Part shown: positions 8,759 through 17,528 of the stretch, one piece after another | Position numbering within the stretch: the first letter of the stretch is position 1 | Layout of the letters: every line of letters starts with the position of its first letter | Origin: a candidate division NC10 bacterium CSP1-5 | GTDB taxonomy: Bacteria > Methylomirabilota > Methylomirabilia > Methylomirabilales > CSP1-5 | Direction of reading: 5' to 3' | Length of the DNA stretch: 64,000 bases | Assembly (NCBI GenBank): GCA_001443495.1 | Contig: LDXR01000001.1 | Coordinates: forward strand, 1-64,000 | Notes under the pieces: model-generated | The model's input: only the letters and a program-made list of their open reading frames with translations | What the model was told of the DNA's origin: nothing | Database searches by the model: none | Program-made: the position numbers and the translations under genes

Positions 8759-9838
8759 CTAGCTCCTGGCCCGGAGCGGTTCCTTGGGGTAAGAGCCTAA
8801 GACCTTCAGAAAGATGCATTCGTCCTGGAGCCCCTCCAGGGCCGCCTTCACCGGTGCATCCTCGGCATGCCCCTCGAAATCCACATAGAAGATGTACTCC
8901 CAGACCCGGTAGCGGGAGGGTCGCGATTCGATCTTGGTCAGGTTGATCTGGTTCTTGGCGAAGGGCTCCAGCATCCGGTACAGCGCCCCCACCCGGTCCC
9001 GAATCGTGAAGAGGATCGAGGTCTTGTCCTGGCCGGTGACGGCGCACGGCGACTGCCCGATGATCAAGAATCGCGTGAAATTATACGGGCTGTCTTCAAT
9101 CCGGGACGCCACGACCTTGAGATCATAGAGCCGGCTCGCCAGCTCGGACGCGATGGCCGCGGCCGTCTCATCCTGGGCGGCAAGCTCGGCGGCCGCCGCC
9201 GTGGAGTGCACCTCGCGAAGCGCGACCCCCACCATGTTCGCCTCGAGCCACTTCCGGGATTGGGCGATGGCGTGAGGATGGGAGTAGATCGTCATGATCC
9301 GCCCCTTCTCTCCGAGCTTCGACAGGAGGTGATGAGCAACCTCCATAAGGATCTCACCGCAGATCTTCAGGTCCGAATCGACGAACATGTCGAGGGTGTG
9401 ACTCACCACGCCTTCGGTCGAGTTCTCGACCGGTACGACCCCGTAGTCCGCCTTCCCCTTCTCCACCTCGGTAAAGACCTCTCCGATACCCCGGAGCGGG
9501 ACGTATTCCGCCAGCAGGCCGAATCGCTTCATGCATGCCATGTGGGTGAAAGTGGCCTGGGGCCCGAGATAGCCCACCTTCAACGGCTGCTCGAGCGAGA
9601 GACAGGCCGAGAGGATTTCCCGGTAGACCGCCTTGATCCCCCTGTCCGGGAAGGGTCCCCGGCTCTCCCGCGTGAGCCGATCGATGATCTCTCCCTCCCG
9701 TTGCGGGGAATGGTAGGCGATGTTTCCCTTGGCCTTCTCCTCTCCCACGCGCACGACGACCTCGGCCCGGCGATTCAGGAGGTCCAGAATCTGGCTGTCG
9801 ATGGCATCAATCTGCCGTCGAAACTCCTCGATTCCCAT
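8759..9838 (-). CDS. pheA: Bifunctional chorismate mutase / prephenate dehydratase (P-protein)
   Basis: The protein (359 residues) carries an AroQ-type chorismate mutase domain at about 1-85 (EEFRRQIDAIDSQILDLLNRR), a prephenate dehydratase domain starting near residue 92 (KVGYLGPQATFTHMA) with the catalytic TRF motif in NFTRFLIIG, and a C-terminal ACT domain with the phenylalanine-binding ESRP motif. Together these make phenylpyruvate from chorismate with phenylalanine feedback. The ATG at 9838 gives the normal N-terminus MGIEEFRRQID; an upstream in-frame start would add 17 unlikely residues. Confidence 0.95.
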   Translation of the reverse strand: MGIEEFRRQIDAIDSQILDLLNRRAEVVVRVGEEKAKGNIAYHSPQREGEIIDRLTRESRGPFPDRGIKAVYREILSACLSLEQPLKVGYLGPQATFTHMACMKRFGLLAEYVPLRGIGEVFTEVEKGKADYGVVPVENSTEGVVSHTLDMFVDSDLKICGEILMEVAHHLLSKLGEKGRIMTIYSHPHAIAQSRKWLEANMVGVALREVHSTAAAAELAAQDETAAAIASELASRLYDLKVVASRIEDSPYNFTRFLIIGQSPCAVTGQDKTSILFTIRDRVGALYRMLEPFAKNQINLTKIESRPSRYRVWEYIFYVDFEGHAEDAPVKAALEGLQDECIFLKVLGSYPKEPLRARS

Positions 9839-9913
9839 CTTTGCTCTCTTCCGTCTCCCCGTCCACATCTCGATCTGAAGCCCGGCCATTATAGGGAGGA
9901 ATCCGAGGCGGCT

Positions 9914-10479
<566 letters not shown>

Positions 10480-10483
<4 letters not shown>

Positions 10484-11187
10484 GCCGCCGCCCCACCGAT
10501 CATAATCTCGCCGAACGGGACCCGTTGTCGGACCCGGACCGCTCCCTGCCGCAAGAGCTCCAGCAGCGCGAGAAAAGTCGCTATCACCAACGAGCGATCG
10601 ACCGTCGGAGGAAACAAAGCCTCAAAGGTCAGGGAGCCCTGGAGCGTCACCTGGTCGAGGATGGCGACCATCCGTTCTGCCGTCGTCACCGGTCGGGGCA
10701 CCAGCGTGAGCGCCCCTTGGTCGTCGACACGCCTCAGGACGTCCCGAAAGGCCGCGAGGAGATCCAAGAGACTGACCTCGAGCGTTCCTCCGCCGGGCGG
10801 GATGTCGAGAGGCATGGAGCGGAAGAAGAAGAGTCGCTGTCCATCCTCCCGGTCCGCCAACGTCTCGGCGGCAGCCCGGAAGCGCTCGTACTCCAGAAGC
10901 ATATCGACCAGGGGGGTCCGAGGATCCTCCTCGCCCGCCTCCCCATCGGCAGAGGGCTCGACCGGCAGCAACATCCTGGACTTGATGTACACCAACGTGG
11001 CCGCCATGACGAGGAACTCTCCGGCCACCTCGAGGTCGAGCTCGTGGAGCAGGGTGAGGACCTGGAAGTATTCATCGGTGATCCGCGCGATGGGAATATC
11101 GTAGATATCGATTTGGTTTCCGCGGATGAGATGCAGGAGTAGGTCTAACGGCCCCTCAAAGACCGGGAGCTTCACCTGGTAGGCCAT
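10480..11187 (-). CDS. scpA: Segregation and condensation protein A (kleisin)
   Basis: ScpA is the kleisin that bridges SMC heads. The 235-residue protein begins [21 protein letters not shown], the characteristic ScpA N-terminus, continues with IDIYDIPIARITDEY and a helix with YIKSRMLLP, and ends in a winged-helix domain. A frame reaching further upstream exists, but the ATG at 11187 is preceded by the strong Shine-Dalgarno GGAGGAGGAG and gives the expected length. It overlaps the ComEA-like gene by 16 bp and scpB by 4 bp. Confidence 0.95.
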
Positions 11188-11495
11188 GTCTCCTCCTCCA
11201 CAGTCAGATAGGGACGGATCTTTCGCAGGTGCGTCGAGCCGATCTCCGGGATGCGCTCGAGGTCCGAGAGCCGCCGAAAGTGACCGTGCTCTTCCCGAAA
11301 CCGGACAATCGCCTCTGCCATGGCAGGGTCCATCCCCGGTACGTTGGCCAGGCGCTCCGCATTGGCCCGGTTGGGATTCACGCGCCCCGACCCCGGGTCC
11401 ATCGGCACGAGATCCCGGACGGCGACGAGGACCAGGACGGATAAGAGGAGCAAGGCGAACGCGGCATCGGCAGGAGCGAAGACCGGCACCCTCAT
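11172..11495 (-). CDS. ComEA-like helix-hairpin-helix membrane protein
   Basis: The 107-residue protein has one N-terminal transmembrane segment ([15 protein letters not shown], about residues 11-25) followed by a double helix-hairpin-helix unit ([19 protein letters not shown] and [18 protein letters not shown]). That architecture matches short ComEA proteins that bind incoming DNA in the periplasm. The ATG at 11495 overlaps the lysC stop by 4 bp (ATGA), and the gene's end overlaps scpA, so it is translationally coupled on both sides. comEC lies elsewhere in the window at 48066-50510. Confidence 0.8.
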   Translation of the reverse strand: MRVPVFAPADAAFALLLLSVLVLVAVRDLVPMDPGSGRVNPNRANAERLANVPGMDPAMAEAIVRFREEHGHFRRLSDLERIPEIGSTHLRKIRPYLTVEEETWPTR

Positions 11496-12724
11496 CGGCC
11501 CCCCGTCGACTGCGCCTCCAGCCGGAAGACACCGTGCAGCGCCCGGACCGCCAGTTCCGTGTACTTTTCCTCGATCACGCATGACACCTTGATCTCTGAT
11601 GTGCTGATCATCATGATGTTAATGTTCTCCGCAGCCAGGGCGGCAAACATCTTGGCAGCGACCCCGGAGTGGGTCCGCATACCGACCCCCACGGTCGAGA
11701 CCTTGGCGATCCGATCGTCCCCCAGGACCTGGTCCGCCCCGATCTCTTTCGCCAGCCCCTTGACGAGTTCCATCGCCTTGTGAAAATCGGTCCTCGGGAC
11801 GGTGAAGGAGATATCGGTGTGCCCGTCCTGGCTCATGTTCTGCACGATCATGTCCACCACGATCCCCGCCTCGGCCACCCTCCCGAAGAGCTTGGCCGCG
11901 ATCCCGGGGCGATCCACCACCCGGGTAATGGTGATCTTTGCCTCCTTCCGGTCATAGGCAATCCCCGAGACCATCACCTTTTCCATATCTGGATCCTCCT
12001 GCACCACCAAGGTCCCTCGGTTTTCGGAAAAGCTCGATCGCACGTGGACAGACACGTTGTAGTTCTTCGCATATTCGACGGCCCGCGCCTGGAGCACCCT
12101 GGTCCCCAGGCTGGCCATCTCGATCATCTCCTCGTACGAGATCTTGGGGAGCTTCCGAGCCGTGGGGACCAGACTGGGATCCGCGGTGTAGACGCCCTCC
12201 ACGTCCGTATAGATCTCGCACACGTCGGCCTTCAGGGCGGCGGCCAGCGCGACGGCGGTGAGGTCCGAGCCACCGCGACCGAGGGTCGTAACTTCCTCCT
12301 CCGCACTGACCCCTTGAAAGCCCGCCACAATGGCGATCTGCCCCTCCCGGAGCGCCTGCCGGATCCGCTCGACGTCGACATTGAGAATCCGGGCCTTCGT
12401 GTGCACGTTGTCGGTGAGAATCCTCACCTGGGTCCCGGTGAAAGAGCGGGCCTTGGCGCCACAGGCCTGAATGGCCAAGGAGAGGAGCCCGATCGCCACC
12501 TGTTCTCCGGTGGCCAGGATGACATCCAGCTCCCGCTCATTCGGGGACTCGGTGATCTCATGGGCGAGCTGGAGGAGCCGATCGGTCTCTCCAGCCATGG
12601 CGGAGACCACGACGACCACGTCATGCCCGGCCCTCTTCGCCTCGACGATCCGCCCGGCGACACGCTGGATTCGCCCCACGTCTCCCACCGAGGTCCCGCC
12701 GTATTTCTGGACGACGAGGGTCAC
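11492..12724 (-). CDS. lysC: Aspartate kinase
   Basis: LysC phosphorylates aspartate, the first step toward lysine, threonine, methionine and diaminopimelate. The 410-residue protein starts [12 protein letters not shown], has the catalytic-domain segments [30 protein letters not shown] and [14 protein letters not shown], and ends with two ACT domains (from about residue 265) that mediate feedback control. It begins at a GTG preceded by GGGGGGAG one base after the stop of pgsA copy 2. Confidence 0.95.
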   Translation of the reverse strand: MTLVVQKYGGTSVGDVGRIQRVAGRIVEAKRAGHDVVVVVSAMAGETDRLLQLAHEITESPNERELDVILATGEQVAIGLLSLAIQACGAKARSFTGTQVRILTDNVHTKARILNVDVERIRQALREGQIAIVAGFQGVSAEEEVTTLGRGGSDLTAVALAAALKADVCEIYTDVEGVYTADPSLVPTARKLPKISYEEMIEMASLGTRVLQARAVEYAKNYNVSVHVRSSFSENRGTLVVQEDPDMEKVMVSGIAYDRKEAKITITRVVDRPGIAAKLFGRVAEAGIVVDMIVQNMSQDGHTDISFTVPRTDFHKAMELVKGLAKEIGADQVLGDDRIAKVSTVGVGMRTHSGVAAKMFAALAAENINIMMISTSEIKVSCVIEEKYTELAVRALHGVFRLEAQSTGGR

Positions 12725-12725
12725 G

Positions 12726-13274
12726 TCACTCCCCCCTGCTCTGGACCGTCACCCCGAGACCGAGCTGCCGCCAGAACCGTGCAAAGTAGTCGATGCCCGA
12801 CACCACGCTCAAGACCACCGCGACCCCGACCGCGAAGCCCCCCAGATCCAGAGGGGGAGGATCGAGGATCAGGAAGATCACAGCAATCACCTCCGCCGCC
12901 ATCTTGTACTTCCCGAGCTGGGACGCGGCGATGATCAGCCCCTGGGAAGCCGCAATGCCCCTGAGCCCGGTAATGGCGATATCCCGCCCGATGATAACCG
13001 TCGCCACCCAGGCCGACACCCTCCCGATCTCCACCAGAGAGATGAGCGCCGCCGCGATCAACAACTTGTCGGCGACGGGATCCAAGAGCTGCCCGAGGGT
13101 GGTGACCTGTTTCCGGCTTCGGGCAATGCGACCGTCCAGCCAGTCGGTGAAGACCGCCGCCAGGAAAATGGCCGCCGCCGGATAATTGCGGGTGTCAGCG
13201 CTCGCAATCAGGAAAATGACCAGAAAGGGAACCAGGAAGATTCGAACGAGGGTCAGCGTGTTCGGCAAATTCAC
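12726..13274 (-). CDS. pgsA: CDP-diacylglycerol-glycerol-3-phosphate 3-phosphatidyltransferase, copy 2
   Basis: This 182-residue membrane protein has the complete CDP-alcohol phosphotransferase signature DGRIARS...[10 protein letters not shown], and begins [17 protein letters not shown] from a GTG with AGGTGG upstream. It is the same length as the product of 3935-4483 but differs at many positions. Having two such genes at either end of one operon suggests an old duplication with possible divergence toward another head group; which one is the true PgsA cannot be told from motifs. Confidence 0.88.
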   Translation of the reverse strand: MNLPNTLTLVRIFLVPFLVIFLIASADTRNYPAAAIFLAAVFTDWLDGRIARSRKQVTTLGQLLDPVADKLLIAAALISLVEIGRVSAWVATVIIGRDIAITGLRGIAASQGLIIAASQLGKYKMAAEVIAVIFLILDPPPLDLGGFAVGVAVVLSVVSGIDYFARFWRQLGLGVTVQSRGE

Positions 13275-13313
13275 TGAAGGCCACCTGGCATCATGCGACG
13301 GAGAGGACGGAAC

Positions 13314-15008
13314 TCAGCGAGAGGACCCCCGGCTGGCGTCAAGACGGTTTCGTAGGTCCCGAACCCGTACCCGGATGTCCCGAAACTTCGGCATCTCGCT
13401 CTGGATGGCCAGCAGGGTTTCGAGGGCCTTCTTCCCGTTCCCGAGCGCCTCATAGGCCGTCGCGAGATCGTAGAGGATCCCCCACCGCTCTTCGGTGCCT
13501 GCCTCTGTCGCTGCAACGCCCTTGAGCAGCTCCTCGACCGCCCCTTCTGGCTCACCCTTGACCAGATAGCAGAGGCCGAGGAGGCTCGCGCATCGCACCT
13601 GATACGCGGTATCGTTGGCCGCCAGTCGTAATTCTCCGATGGCCCTATCGTAAAGCTCCAGGTCCTTGAAGGCAATTGCGAGATCGTAATGGGTCTCATA
13701 GTCGGCTGCATCGAGTTGATCACGGATCCCCCGCTGGAGATCGTGGAGCAGCTGCTTCACCTCCGGCTCCATATCAGGCGGCAAGGACGCCTCTTCATCT
13801 TCACTCAGCGCCTCGCTCAGCTCCCCGGCAAAATCGACATACTCCCCCTGCGGAGCCTTCGCCTCCACCACCCGAAACACGGACCGCTTCTTGCCAGCCG
13901 CTCTCGGGCGCTCCTCCCGCTTCGGCCTCCCCGCACCCCGCTCGATCTCCGCCAAGTGCTGCTTGGCCACCGGCGCTTCCGACGGCTCTGGCTGGGGGAT
14001 GATCATCTCGGAGCCCTGGAGGGACTCGAGTTCGATCGTGGCTGCCTCGATGGCTTCTTCAGATGGGCCTTCCTCCCCGGCGGCGACATCCACCTCCAGC
14101 ATGTCTGGAGCTACACGCTCCTCCGCCTCTTCGGCGATTTCCTCGACCACCCCTCCTCGCGCTCCATCGAACCATCCGCCAAGCTCGGCGGCCGCGGTGA
14201 GGGATTGAAGCTCTTCCCGCACCTCCAAGGGCCCCGGCAGGATCTGCAGGGAGGGAGCCTCCTCGACGAGAGTCGCCGCTCCGGCTGCCGGCTCCGGGGG
14301 ATTTTCCCCTCCGGGGAAAGCCGCCGCCAGCGCTTCGTCCAGCCTCGCCGCCGCCACGGAGGGGTCGAGGGAGGCAAGCCGCTCAGTCAGAAGGGTCGCC
14401 TCGGCCCCCCGACGTTGCGACCTCAAGAGCGCTCCCGCCTCTTGGTAAATCTGCCGAATGTCGTCGGCGTGCCCCGCCGTGACGAGGCGATCCTCCAGGG
14501 TCTTGAGTTTGGCCAGGGCCTGGTCCAGCCGCCCGGATTTCGCGAGGAGGTTCGCAACCTTGGAGAGGTTCGGACGATGTCCCGGCTCTACCAGGATCAT
14601 CTTCCCGTATATCTCCAAGGCCTTGAATGTGTCCCCGCTCCTGACGGACTGATCGGCCAGGGTCTGGAACTGAAGCTTGGCCTCCGCGGTCAGCCCCTGC
14701 TCGGCATACATCTCGGCACAGGCCAGGGAGGCTTCGGTATGCGAGGGGTCGAGCTTGAGGACCTTCTTATAGACGGCAATCGCCCGGACCTGCAGGCCAT
14801 CAAGCCGGTAGACCTCCCCGAGACGTTTGAAGAAGCCAATGGCCTCGGCTTTGTTCCCGATCCTGACGGAGAGGTCCCCGAGCGCGTTGAGCACGTTGCA
14901 GTTGTTCGGGTCAGTTCTTAAGATCGCCTGGTATTCCGCAACGGCCTGGTCCAGCTTTCCCTGCTGGAGGTAACTCAGGGCGGCCTGAAGCCCCTTTCGC
15001 TTCTCCAT
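13314..15008 (-). CDS. TPR-repeat protein, FrzS/PilF-like scaffold of unknown role
   Basis: The 564-residue protein has an N-terminal block of at least five tetratricopeptide repeats (e.g. ALSYLQQGKLDQAVAEYQAI, AIAVYKKVLKLDPSHTEASL), a long low-complexity acidic and alanine-rich centre (about 220-390), and a second TPR block near the C-terminus (YDRAIGELRLAA, GNGKKALETLLAI). No signal peptide or membrane segment is seen, so it is probably a cytoplasmic scaffold. It is the first gene of the long operon and has a promoter-like sequence upstream. I do not recognise a specific function. Confidence 0.75.
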   Translation of the reverse strand: MEKRKGLQAALSYLQQGKLDQAVAEYQAILRTDPNNCNVLNALGDLSVRIGNKAEAIGFFKRLGEVYRLDGLQVRAIAVYKKVLKLDPSHTEASLACAEMYAEQGLTAEAKLQFQTLADQSVRSGDTFKALEIYGKMILVEPGHRPNLSKVANLLAKSGRLDQALAKLKTLEDRLVTAGHADDIRQIYQEAGALLRSQRRGAEATLLTERLASLDPSVAAARLDEALAAAFPGGENPPEPAAGAATLVEEAPSLQILPGPLEVREELQSLTAAAELGGWFDGARGGVVEEIAEEAEERVAPDMLEVDVAAGEEGPSEEAIEAATIELESLQGSEMIIPQPEPSEAPVAKQHLAEIERGAGRPKREERPRAAGKKRSVFRVVEAKAPQGEYVDFAGELSEALSEDEEASLPPDMEPEVKQLLHDLQRGIRDQLDAADYETHYDLAIAFKDLELYDRAIGELRLAANDTAYQVRCASLLGLCYLVKGEPEGAVEELLKGVAATEAGTEERWGILYDLATAYEALGNGKKALETLLAIQSEMPKFRDIRVRVRDLRNRLDASRGSSR

Positions 15009-15051
15009 GCTGACGTCACTTCTCCAGGAAAGGCTCTAAGCCCAAGAAAAT

Positions 15052-15079
15052 CATATAATTCGCGGCTTCAGCCTATCAA
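15052..15079 (-). promoter_or_regulatory. Sigma-70-type promoter for the TPR-pgsA-lysC operon
   Basis: On the minus strand TTGATA (15074-15079) is followed after 16 bases by TATATG (15052-15057), in the only AT-rich part of the 140-bp gap between this operon and the lipM-like gene. The start codon at 15008 lies about 37 bases beyond the expected start site. Confidence 0.45.
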
Positions 15080-15148
15080 ACACCACCGCGACTGTCAAGG
15101 TGCAACTCACGGGCCATCCGCCCGGAAAAGGGGCGCTTTGACTGCATG

Positions 15149-15964
15149 TTATCGGCGAAGGGTCCACTCGGCGGTTCCGTATCGCTTGACCACCAGTTCC
15201 TGAACGACGCTCTCCTCTTTGGCCGTCAGTCCTCCCGGCTCCAAGGAGACTGCGGCTCCCGCCTCGAATCCCGCCCGAAGAGCCTCAACCAATTCCTCCC
15301 AGCCGGGGGAGCGCCCGAGCAGAAGCCTGAGAGCAGTCGCCCGCGCCTCGAGGTCTCGCCCCTGCGGGAAGAGCGCGCTCCATGCGGCATGCTCTAACTC
15401 GATCAAGAGGGATCCGTGTTGAAGGAGGGCGCTGGTAAACCGTCGCTGCGCCGACCCGATCAGCTTGCGCCCGTTGACGGTCACCTCATACCGGGCCGAG
15501 GAGAGGAAACAGAGTCCCCCGGCTTCTCCCTGGGGGTGATCTCCGCGACTCAAGGTCGCCGCCACCCCCACTCTCCGCAAGGCGAGGAGGAGGCAGTGGC
15601 TGATCCATCGATAGTCGTGGAGGACGCTCCGGCTTCCGCGCAGGATGGGAATGGCCAGGCTATAGGTGAGCTCCCGATGGTGTAGCAGGGCCCGGCCCCC
15701 CGTGGGACGGCGCACCACAGGGATTCGTCGCTCACGGCAGGCGGTGAGGTTCACCTCTCCCTCAATGGATTGGTTGACACCCAGCGAGACCGTGGGGAGG
15801 GCCCAGCGATATGCGCGAAGGGTGGGAGGACTCCACCCCCCGTCGCACCCGAGCGCCAGCGCCTCATCGACCGCCATGTTGGTGGGACCATCCCGGGGCT
15901 CGTCCACCAGCAGACGCCAGCGACTGGACTGAAACCACGTTGGGGTTCCCGCCACTTCACCCAT
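15149..15964 (-). CDS. Lipoate/octanoate protein ligase family, LipM-like octanoyltransferase
   Basis: The 271-residue protein has the biotin/lipoate A/B ligase fold: NMAVDEAL at about 29-36, RRPTGGRALLHH at 85-96, a conserved Lys at 167 (GRKLIGSAQRR) and a Cys at 152 in a GLCF context corresponding to the active-site cysteine of LipM-type octanoyltransferases. The likely reaction is transfer of octanoyl from acyl carrier protein to GcvH or E2 domains, although a lipoate ligase role is possible. The ATG at 15964 is preceded by AAGGAG and leaves 4 bases after rapZ; a longer frame would overlap rapZ. Confidence 0.8.
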   Translation of the reverse strand: MGEVAGTPTWFQSSRWRLLVDEPRDGPTNMAVDEALALGCDGGWSPPTLRAYRWALPTVSLGVNQSIEGEVNLTACRERRIPVVRRPTGGRALLHHRELTYSLAIPILRGSRSVLHDYRWISHCLLLALRRVGVAATLSRGDHPQGEAGGLCFLSSARYEVTVNGRKLIGSAQRRFTSALLQHGSLLIELEHAAWSALFPQGRDLEARATALRLLLGRSPGWEELVEALRAGFEAGAAVSLEPGGLTAKEESVVQELVVKRYGTAEWTLRR

Positions 15965-15968
15965 CGAC

Positions 15969-16826
15969 CTACTCCTTGTCGATGTCGCGATGCCGCACCC
16001 CCACCTCCCGCCCATCCCCCTGAAGCTGCTGGGCCAGAAACTCGGCGGCGCTCACCGACCGGTGCCGACCACCGGTGCAGCCCAAGGCAATCGTGAGATA
16101 GGCCCTCCCTTCACGCAGGTAGTACGGCAGCGCGAAACGGAGAAATGTCAGAAGCTCCTCCAAGTATGATTGGGCCTCGTGGTCATCCAGGAGGAACTTG
16201 GCCACCTTGGGGTCGCGTCCGGTCAGGGGCCGCAGCTCCTCCCGAAAGTGAGGATTGGGCAGACACCGGAGATCGATGACCAGGTCGGCATCAGGCGGAA
16301 GGCCATGCCGGTATCCAAAGGAGACACAGGTGATCGCCGTCTTGCTGCCGGGCCGATCGTCGCGGAAGGCGGCGACTACGAGCCTGCGGAGGTCATGGAT
16401 GGTGAGGCCGCTCGTATCGACCACCATGTCCGCCTCGGCCTTGAGGGAAGCCATCCGCTCCCGCTCTAGGCTGATCCCCCGGAGCACGGAGCCCTGCGGG
16501 GCGAGGGGGTGCGGCCGACGGCTCTCGCTGAACCGTCGGAGCAACACCTGGTCATCCGCCTCCAGGAAGAGGACGCGAATAATGTGGCCATGCTGCCTGA
16601 GGGTGGCCAGGACGTCCTGCAGGGGACCGAGGAACTCTCCCTCCCGAACGTCGACCACGAAGGCGACGCGCTTGACACGCCGTTCCGAATGGGCGCAGAG
16701 ATCCGCCACCGTCGGAATGAGGGTGGCAGGCAGGTTGTCCACACAGAAGACGCCCAGATCCTCCAGGGTCTTGATCGCCTGGCTCTTCCCGGCACCCGAC
16801 ATTCCTGTGACGATGATAAACTCCAT
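15969..16826 (-). CDS. rapZ: RNase adapter protein RapZ / nucleotide-binding YvcJ family
   Basis: RapZ binds nucleotides and, in enterobacteria, guides RNase E to the small RNA GlmZ to control GlmS. The 285-residue protein has Walker A GMSGAGKS at 8-15, CVDNLP, VVDVR, and the C-terminal domain motifs SFGYRHGLPPDADLVIDLRCLPNP and LGCTGGRHRSV. It follows hpf and rpoN in the common rpoN-hpf-ptsN-rapZ arrangement, but no ptsN is present here. Confidence 0.95.
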   Translation of the reverse strand: MEFIIVTGMSGAGKSQAIKTLEDLGVFCVDNLPATLIPTVADLCAHSERRVKRVAFVVDVREGEFLGPLQDVLATLRQHGHIIRVLFLEADDQVLLRRFSESRRPHPLAPQGSVLRGISLERERMASLKAEADMVVDTSGLTIHDLRRLVVAAFRDDRPGSKTAITCVSFGYRHGLPPDADLVIDLRCLPNPHFREELRPLTGRDPKVAKFLLDDHEAQSYLEELLTFLRFALPYYLREGRAYLTIALGCTGGRHRSVSAAEFLAQQLQGDGREVGVRHRDIDKE

Positions 16827-16841
16827 ATCAATTCACTGCCG

Positions 16842-16910
16842 ATCGTTCACAGTGCACAGAGGCGGAGACGTAACGCCGCAAGAAACCGTCAACCGTGAGC
16901 TGTGAACGAT
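16842..16910. repeat. 69-bp inverted repeat between hpf and rapZ
   Basis: ATCGTTCACAG (16842-16852) and CTGTGAACGAT (16900-16910) are perfect 11-bp reverse complements enclosing 47 bases, themselves containing the shorter inverted pair GCGG/CCGC. It fills nearly all of the hpf-rapZ gap and would form a long stem in the shared transcript. There is no T-run. Confidence 0.6.
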
Positions 16911-16912
16911 GT

Positions 16913-17428
16913 CTAGGGCCCGGGCTCGATCAGGCCGTAGTTGCCCTCGTGGCGACGGTACAGCACATTGACCTCGTCGGTCTGGGCATTGCGGAAGACG
17001 AAAAAATCGTGACCCAATAAGTCCATCTGTAGGATGGCCTCATCGAGGGTCATGGGCTTGATGGCAAAGCGCTTGGTCTTCACGACCCGTGGCTCTTCCT
17101 CCCGAGACGAGATGCTGTCTTGCGGTCTCCCGCTCCGACTGGCATGCGCCTGGATCTTCCCCTTGTATTTTTGCACCTGGCGTTCCAGCTTCTCCACGAC
17201 CAAGTCGATCGAGGCATAGAGATCCTCACTACTCTCTTCCCCGCGGATGGTCAGATCCCGCACCCGGAGGGTCACCTCGGCGACCTGGCGATACTTCTCC
17301 ACGGAGAGGATGATATGGGCCGACGTGATCCTTTCGAGGTATCTCTGCAGCCTCCCCACTTTCTCTTCCGCATATCGCCGCAGGGCCTCGGTGACCTCCA
17401 GATTGCGCCCGGTGAGAGAGATCTGCAT
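16913..17428 (-). CDS. hpf: Long-form ribosome hibernation promoting factor
   Basis: Hpf dimerises 70S ribosomes into 100S particles in slow growth. The 171-residue protein has the S30AE N-terminal domain (MQISLTGRNLEVTEALRRYAE to about residue 100) and the C-terminal dimerisation domain that defines the long form (MTLDEAILQMDLLGHDFFVFRN to the end). The ATG at 17428 has GAGGAG upstream and gives the canonical start; a longer frame would add 27 residues encoded by intergenic repeat DNA. It lies directly after rpoN. Confidence 0.95.
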   Translation of the reverse strand: MQISLTGRNLEVTEALRRYAEEKVGRLQRYLERITSAHIILSVEKYRQVAEVTLRVRDLTIRGEESSEDLYASIDLVVEKLERQVQKYKGKIQAHASRSGRPQDSISSREEEPRVVKTKRFAIKPMTLDEAILQMDLLGHDFFVFRNAQTDEVNVLYRRHEGNYGLIEPGP

Positions 17429-17481
17429 GGCTGAAGCTCCTCGGGAAGGGGAACGGAGGGAAAGGTCTTTAGCCCAGAGAA

Positions 17482-17497
17482 GTTGGAACGGCACAAG
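17482..17497 (-). repeat. Dispersed repeat copy 2 (core GTGCCGTTCCAAC)
   Basis: On the minus strand this reads CTTGTGCCGTTCCAAC. It is one of two head-to-tail copies, 31 bp apart, in the rpoN-hpf spacer, upstream of the hpf start. Confidence 0.7.
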
Positions 17498-17512
17498 CAG
17501 GAGGCCCACTAC

Positions 17513-17528
17513 GTTGGAACGGCACTAG
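17513..17528 (-). repeat. Dispersed repeat copy 3 (CTAGTGCCGTTCCAAC)
   Basis: Identical to the copies at 3812-3827 and 41811-41826. Its first bases contain the TAG stop codon of rpoN (17525-17527), so the repeat has been accommodated exactly at the gene's end. Confidence 0.7.
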
